Assembly (NCBI GenBank): GCA_046094425.1
Contig: JBJTHI010000074.1
Span: forward strand, 1-9,582
Reading direction: 5' to 3'
DNA: 9,582 nt
From: JANPCX01 sp046094425
Lineage (GTDB): Bacteria > Pseudomonadota > Gammaproteobacteria > Burkholderiales > Burkholderiaceae_C
The notes under the pieces are model-generated. The model did not search any database. It was not told where the DNA came from and saw only the letters and a list, made by a program, of their open reading frames with translations. The position numbers and the translations under genes are program-made. Below, in pieces: positions 5,820 through 9,582 of this stretch (within the stretch, counting starts at the first letter, position 1; each line of letters starts with the position of its first letter).

Positions 5820-7835
5820 ATGAAAACACCCACCCTGCTGCACGCCTTTTTGGCCACTTCCCTGCTAGCCGCCTGCGGCGGGAGTGATTCCGACACCCCC
5901 ACCCTGCAAGGTGTGTTCTTGGACGCTGCCGTCGAAGGTCTGGAATACGTCACCGCCAGCAACGCCACCAAAGCACTCACCACCGCCACTGGCGCTTTTA
6001 GTTGCCGCAGCAACGAGACCATCACCTTCTCCGTGGGCGGTGTGGTGTTGGGCTCGGCCGCGTGCAGCAGCATCATCACGCCCTTGACGCTGGTCGGCAC
6101 GACCGATGTGAAAAACAACGGCGTTCTCAACCGCGCCTTGTTTTTGCAAACCCTGGACGAAGACCTGGATTCCTTCAACGGCATGAAACTCACTGCCGAG
6201 GTACGCAGCGCCTTGTTGGGTCGCACGCTCGACTTTTCTGCCGCGCCCGCCACCTTCAACGCGGCACTGACCTCGTTATTGGCCGCGCTGCCCGCGCGCT
6301 ACCAAAGCCGCGTCGTGGATGAAGACCGCCGCACCTTGGCCAAAGACCACTTGGAAGACACCCTGGCGTCCAAGCTGGCCACACCCGTGAACGAAACCTT
6401 CACGCAAAACAACGGTGCAGGCAGTGTGGGTGTGACCGTGACGCGTTATGGCATGCAAGCGGCCAGCAGTTTTTACATTCCCTACGAGGGCAGCAACGCC
6501 GCGTCCAAGGCGGAGTATGCCAACGGCTTTTTGCCTGCCTACGGTTCGGGGCTGGCCTTCAAGAGCAAACTGACCGATGGCACGTTGGAGTTTTGGGCCA
6601 TCACCGACCGTGGCCCCAATGGCGACGGCCCGAAAATTGCCAAGTCCATCGTCGAATCTCCCAGCGCCACCGGCAACTCCGACTCCAAAATTTTTCCGGC
6701 ACCCAGTTTTGTGCCTTCGCTGGGCATCATCACTCTGGGCAAAGACGGTGCTGTGCTGAAGTCGCGCCTGCCCATCAAAGTCAGCAGCAGCGTCAATACC
6801 AACGGTTTTGCCATCCCACCGGGTGGTGTCGGCGCCACGGGCGAGGCGCCGCTCACGGATGCTTTGCTGTTTGAGCCCAGCAAAGCCAACTACAGCAGCC
6901 ATGGCTTGGACCCGGAGTCGGTGGTGGCTGACCCTGAACGTAATGCGCTATGGGTGTCTGACGAATACGGCCCCTTCATTCTGAAAATCGACCCCGCCAC
7001 CGGCATCATCCAGAAAAAATACCAACCAGGCAACGGCGCGTCCGACCTGCCTGCCGTCTTGCTCAAACGCCGCGCCAACCGTGGCATGGAAGGTTTGGCC
7101 CTGGACCCCACCAGCAAAAAGCTACACGGCTTCTTGCAAAGCCCCCTGGACGACGGTGCGGTGGGCACAAGCAATGTGCGCGACTTCGCCAAGTTCGCAC
7201 GCTGGGTGGAGTTTGATCCCACCACCGAAACCACCAAGCTCTACGCTTACCCGATAGACGGCAGCGTTTACGACCGCAGCCGAACCGGCAGCGCCAAGCT
7301 GGGTGATTTGGTGGCCTTGGGCAATGGCAAGTTCGTCGTCATTGAACAAGGCTTGGGCACCAACGGCAAGGTATTCAACTGGTTGATGTTGGTGGAAATT
7401 CCCAGCAATGCCACCAACATTGCCGCCGTGGGCACCGAGCTGGAGAAAAACAGCATCAGCACCACCGTGAGCAGTACCCCGGCCTACAGCGCCGTGGTGC
7501 TACTGAAGAAAACCTTGTTGCTCGACTTGAACAAAGTGGGCTGGTTGGCCGAGAAGGCCGAAGGTTTGGCCTTGGTGGACGACAGCACCTTGGCCTTGAC
7601 CAACGACACCGACTTCGGCATGAAAACCAATGTGCTGGACGCCAGCGGGGCCACCATGGCCGGGAGCGACATCACCGCCTGCACCGTCAGCGCAACCGGC
7701 AGCTTGAGCGGCTGCGTGGCCGGGGCGAGCAGCGCCCGGGTCTCACGCAACTCCGACCTGGATCGCTCACAGCGGCTGTGGATGTTGAAGTTCAACAAAA
7801 AACTCAGCGAGTTCAGCGTTCCTGCTGCGCCCTGA
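5820..7835 (+). CDS. Lipoprotein with C-terminal esterase-like phytase domain
   Basis: A 671-residue predicted cell-envelope lipoprotein. MKTPTLLHAFLATSLLAAC is a clear lipoprotein signal with lipobox LAAC (Cys19), followed by Gly-Gly-Ser-Asp-Ser, so outer-membrane anchoring is likely. Residues about 28-190 form an accessory module (opening GVFLDAAVEGLEY, then VGGVVLGSA) of a type seen at the N-termini of several surface lipoproteins. Residues about 205-665 resemble the esterase-like activity of phytase family (PF13449): SGLAFKSK, FWAITDRGPNGDGP, LDPESVVADPERNALWVSDEYGPFILKID, RGMEGLALDP, KAEGLALVDDSTLALTNDTDFG. A beta-propeller fold and phosphoester or sugar-phosphate substrates are known or proposed for relatives; actual substrate is unknown. 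The open frame extends upstream to 5454, but the lipobox fixes the start at 5820. The ribosome site is weak. It is divergent from atzF and shows no obvious metabolic link to it. Confidence 0.85.
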   Translation: MKTPTLLHAFLATSLLAACGGSDSDTPTLQGVFLDAAVEGLEYVTASNATKALTTATGAFSCRSNETITFSVGGVVLGSAACSSIITPLTLVGTTDVKNNGVLNRALFLQTLDEDLDSFNGMKLTAEVRSALLGRTLDFSAAPATFNAALTSLLAALPARYQSRVVDEDRRTLAKDHLEDTLASKLATPVNETFTQNNGAGSVGVTVTRYGMQAASSFYIPYEGSNAASKAEYANGFLPAYGSGLAFKSKLTDGTLEFWAITDRGPNGDGPKIAKSIVESPSATGNSDSKIFPAPSFVPSLGIITLGKDGAVLKSRLPIKVSSSVNTNGFAIPPGGVGATGEAPLTDALLFEPSKANYSSHGLDPESVVADPERNALWVSDEYGPFILKIDPATGIIQKKYQPGNGASDLPAVLLKRRANRGMEGLALDPTSKKLHGFLQSPLDDGAVGTSNVRDFAKFARWVEFDPTTETTKLYAYPIDGSVYDRSRTGSAKLGDLVALGNGKFVVIEQGLGTNGKVFNWLMLVEIPSNATNIAAVGTELEKNSISTTVSSTPAYSAVVLLKKTLLLDLNKVGWLAEKAEGLALVDDSTLALTNDTDFGMKTNVLDASGATMAGSDITACTVSATGSLSGCVAGASSARVSRNSDLDRSQRLWMLKFNKKLSEFSVPAAP

Positions 7836-7838
7836 TTA

Positions 7839-7886
7839 GAGGGTCGAGCCGTTGATTGAGGCGACGTTCAACGCCATCGACCCCTC
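7839..7886. terminator. Possible bidirectional terminator between convergent genes
   Basis: GAGGGTCGA (7839-7847) pairs with TCGACCCCTC (7877-7886) with one bulged base. An inner GTTGA/TCAAC stem lies at 7851-7855 and 7868-7872. It fills the 49-bp gap between the convergent phytase-like and ureD genes and touches the ureD stop codon. There is no T-tract on either strand, so intrinsic termination is uncertain. Confidence 0.25.
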
Positions 7887-8727
7887 ACAACCTCCACACC
7901 CGAGGCGGGCAAGCCTTCAAACCCCAGGCGGTTTGCCGCCAAGCGGCCCACACCTGCTGCAACAACTGCATAGCGGGTTCAACCTGTGGGGCCAGAACCC
8001 GCAGCACCACGCCCTGCTCGGCGAGCCGTGTGCAACCTGCACGGGGGGCCAGCGAGCTGGGGTGGATGCAAGACCGCGCTTCGTCGAGCAAGGTTTGCAA
8101 ACGACTCAAAGGCTGGGCGCTGCCTGCCGCAAACCACAAGGTGGCGAGCACGCTTTGCCCGTCCCAACCCAAGGGGCTGTGCAGCAAGGTGTGGTCGCTC
8201 GCGGCCACCTTGGCGCGCTCCAGCCACAGGCCGGGAAGTTCTATTTCCTGCCGCATTTGCCCTTGCTCAAACCCTTGACCGGATGCGGGCAACCCAAGGG
8301 CCAGCACGTCCCAACCTATCATTTCCGCGCCGGGCTCTAGCGCGAACACCATGCGGTTCTCGGCCAAGGCCGCGCTGTGCACGATGGTTTCCAGTGGCAA
8401 CCACTCCAAGCGCGCGCCAGCGTCGAGCTTGAAGCGAATGTGCTGCTGCGCTACCTCACCACTGCTGCGGTAAAAACGTGTCGCCCCAGGCGTGCTGATC
8501 AAAGCATGGGCGCCGTTTTGCAAGTGAGCGTCAAGCACCAAATGATCCCCTCCCACAATGCCGCCGGGTGGATGCACCAGCACGTTATGGCAGACCTGAG
8601 GCGCTTCCGGGTAGAGGCTTTGCAACACGCGCAACGGGCCGCTGTGGCGGTCGTGCAGCACGGTGCGCGTGGCAGTCGCAACAGGCTCACAGCGGTATTT
8701 CAGTTCGAGGTGTCCGGGCCAAGCCAT
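7885..8727 (-). CDS. ureD: Urease accessory protein UreD
   Basis: A 280-residue protein of the usual UreD/UreH length. Recognisable family stretches are VLHDRHSGPLRVLQSLYPE, CHNVLVHPPGGIVGGD (about residues 46-61), LISTPGATRFYRS and LEWLPLETIVH. UreD binds the urease apoprotein and, with UreF and UreG, helps deliver nickel to the active site in the cytoplasm. The ATG at 8727 gives the typical N-terminus; no clear Shine-Dalgarno precedes it. A TACTAT hexamer ends 13 bases before the ATG (8746-8741) and could be a -10 box of a nearly leaderless transcript, but no good -35 was found. Unusually, no ureA/B/C gene follows: the next gene is convergent. Urease would release ammonia, matching the nitrogen theme of the operon at 1-5517. 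Confidence 0.93.
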   Translation of the reverse strand: MAWPGHLELKYRCEPVATATRTVLHDRHSGPLRVLQSLYPEAPQVCHNVLVHPPGGIVGGDHLVLDAHLQNGAHALISTPGATRFYRSSGEVAQQHIRFKLDAGARLEWLPLETIVHSAALAENRMVFALEPGAEMIGWDVLALGLPASGQGFEQGQMRQEIELPGLWLERAKVAASDHTLLHSPLGWDGQSVLATLWFAAGSAQPLSRLQTLLDEARSCIHPSSLAPRAGCTRLAEQGVVLRVLAPQVEPAMQLLQQVWAAWRQTAWGLKACPPRVWRL

Positions 8728-8856
8728 AAGGCGATTGAGGATAGTAGTGCGTGCTGGTTGAAGTGTATGTGGGAGTAGGAGTACCGAGGTTCATCGACTG
8801 CTTGGCAACTTCAGACTCAAAATGAGCGAACTTCAACGGAACAATCTAACCGCACC
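8728..8856. other. Divergent intergenic region between ureD and the DUF1161-like gene
   Basis: These 129 bp must contain promoters for both directions, but no convincing -35/-10 pair, sigma-54 element or operator was seen. A 12-codon frame starting at the ATG at 8822 ends in TGA at 8858-8860, overlapping the start of the next gene as ATGA; it could be a leader peptide or chance. Confidence 0.4.
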
Positions 8857-9222
8857 ATGATTCGCACCGTCGCCGTCAAAGCCGACTTTGCCGCCCTCCC
8901 GCTGCACGCCCTGCCCGCTTGGGCGATCACTTGCGACGAGCTGCGCAGCCAGGTTGAAGCCAAAATTCGAGAAGCGGGTGTTGCGCAGTTCACCGTCACG
9001 GTTTTGGACGCCGCGACACCCTCAACCGGGCGCGTAGTGGGCAGTTGCGATCGCGGGAATAAAAAACTCGTCTACCAACCAATCACCGCTACAGTGAGCA
9101 ACCGCTCCGCACCGGCGAACCCTGCAGCCACACCGCCTAGAAAACCGCGGCAAGAAGACCCGATCCCCACGGAATGCAAAGACGGCTCTATTTCCATGAC
9201 TGGGGTCTGCAAAACACCATGA
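8857..9222 (+). CDS. DUF1161-like small exported protein
   Basis: A 121-residue protein. Residues about 24-73 (ITCDELRSQVEAKIREAGV and VVGSCDRGNKKLVYQ) resemble the DUF1161 family, whose function is unknown. Two cysteines (Cys26 and Cys64) sit where family members usually have a pair and could form a disulfide in the periplasm. A short hydrophobic stretch, FAALPLHALPAWA, ending in AWA before ITC, looks like a signal peptide, though the preceding region has an unusual Asp10. The C-terminal part (about 80-121) is Pro/Ala-rich, carries two more cysteines (107, 118) and may be an extension beyond the core domain. The ribosome site is weak. The stop overlaps the next gene as ATGA, implying a shared transcript. 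Confidence 0.72.
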   Translation: MIRTVAVKADFAALPLHALPAWAITCDELRSQVEAKIREAGVAQFTVTVLDAATPSTGRVVGSCDRGNKKLVYQPITATVSNRSAPANPAATPPRKPRQEDPIPTECKDGSISMTGVCKTP

Positions 9223-9449
9223 ACACCACCCCCATCACCCTTGATTCGTTGAGCCCGCTGCCAGAACAGCGTTGCCCCCTTTGCGGTAAACCCAACGACT
9301 GTGCCGTGGCTTGCAGCAATTCCTTCGATCAACCTTGTTGGTGTACGTCGGTCCAGTTCTCGGCAGACACATTGGCCCGTATTCCGGAGCAACAACGCGG
9401 CAAAGCCTGCGTGTGCCGGTCGTGCGCTGAGGGAAAAGATCGCCCTTGA
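9219..9449 (+). CDS. Cysteine-rich CWC family protein
   Basis: A 76-residue protein with nine cysteines at 19, 22, 28, 32, 40, 42, 64, 66 and 69. The pattern CPLCGKPNDC, PCWC and ACVCRSC matches the Cys-rich CWC family (PF14375), small proteins presumed to bind zinc or another metal; their function is unknown. The ATG at 9219 overlaps the DUF1161-like stop (ATGA). A longer reading from 9174 would lie inside that gene and is rejected, because similarity to the family begins after the internal Met. Codons from residue 44 to 71 lie in the left arm of the inverted repeat at the window edge. Confidence 0.78.
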   Translation: MNTTPITLDSLSPLPEQRCPLCGKPNDCAVACSNSFDQPCWCTSVQFSADTLARIPEQQRGKACVCRSCAEGKDRP

Positions 9450-9582
9450 GTGCGTGATCACCTCCGCAGCTTAACGCCGCTCCTGATTAGCGACAAACCT
9501 CAGCGCACGACCGGCACACGCAGGCTTTGCCGCGTTGTTGCTCCGGAATACGGGCCAATGTGTCTGCCGAGAACTGGACCGA
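9348..9582. repeat. Perfect inverted repeat, 85-bp arms with 65-bp spacer, running to the window edge
   Basis: Bases 9348-9432 are the exact reverse complement of 9498-9582, compared base by base with no mismatch. The spacer is 9433-9497, and identity stops sharply at 9433/9497. The right arm is cut by the window end, so the repeat may be longer. The left arm holds the 3' part of the CWC gene. No transposase, IS end or target-site duplication is visible. Fold-back sequences at a contig end are often assembly or amplification chimeras, so a real inverted duplication is not assured. Confidence 0.9.
9487..9582 (-). other. Partial inverted copy of the CWC gene 3' end, with a different C-terminus
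   Basis: Read on the minus strand from the window edge, the right arm repeats residues 44-71 of the CWC protein in frame. It then continues GTT TGT CGC TAA, ending in Val-Cys-Arg instead of Gly-Lys-Asp-Arg-Pro. It would be a convergent second copy whose 5' end lies outside the window. If the repeat is an assembly artefact, this gene fragment does not exist. Confidence 0.3.

Noticed and set aside
9072..9461. Minus-strand 129-residue open frame
   Set aside because: It is antisense to both the DUF1161-like and CWC genes, which have recognisable motifs and a linked ATGA junction.
9433..9497. Spacer of the inverted repeat as a terminator or attachment site
   Set aside because: It has no T-tract, no stable stem beyond an off-centre 8-bp palindrome (9454-9461), and no tRNA or integrase nearby.

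Overview
The window looks like chromosomal DNA of a betaproteobacterium, most probably family Comamonadaceae (Burkholderiales). This is inferred from the moderately high GC, the codon use and the family types: AtzE/AtzG/AtzF-type hydrolases, a UreD protein, a phytase-like lipoprotein, and small DUF1161 and CWC proteins. No rRNA, tRNA, CRISPR array, transposase or phage gene is visible.

Minus strand, 5542 down to 1: a tightly packed six-gene nitrogen-scavenging operon. Its order is atzF-like allophanate hydrolase (5517-3688), periplasmic substrate-binding protein (3656-2637), ABC permease (2631-1789), ABC ATPase (1757-936), a small AtzG-like subunit (939-718) and an AtzE-like amidase (721 to beyond the left edge). 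Gaps are 31 bp or less, and the last two junctions are ATGA stop/start overlaps. The enzymes resemble the lower cyanurate/biuret pathway: AtzE with AtzG deaminates 1-carboxybiuret, and AtzF converts allophanate to ammonia and CO2. The transporter genes lie inside the enzyme operon, so the imported compound is probably the nitrogen source. No ring-opening hydrolase (AtzD type) lies in the window, so the true substrate is open; the related HpxX/HpxY oxalurate/oxamate branch of purine breakdown is an alternative.

In front of atzF is a near-consensus sigma-54 (-24/-12) promoter. A perfect 12-bp palindrome of the FadR/GntR operator type starts at the predicted transcription start. This suggests activation under nitrogen limitation plus substrate-responsive repression.

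Plus strand, 5820-7835: a large predicted lipoprotein with a C-terminal esterase-like phytase domain, divergent from the operon, with a possible Pho-box-like direct repeat upstream. It converges on a minus-strand ureD (8727-7885) that stands alone, without neighbouring urease genes. Divergent from ureD is a pair of small plus-strand genes overlapping by ATGA: a DUF1161-like exported protein (8857-9222) and a cysteine-rich CWC protein (9219-9449).

The right edge (9348-9582) is a perfect inverted repeat with 85-bp arms. It copies the 3' part of the CWC gene onto the opposite strand, and is either a genuine inverted duplication or a fold-back assembly artefact.
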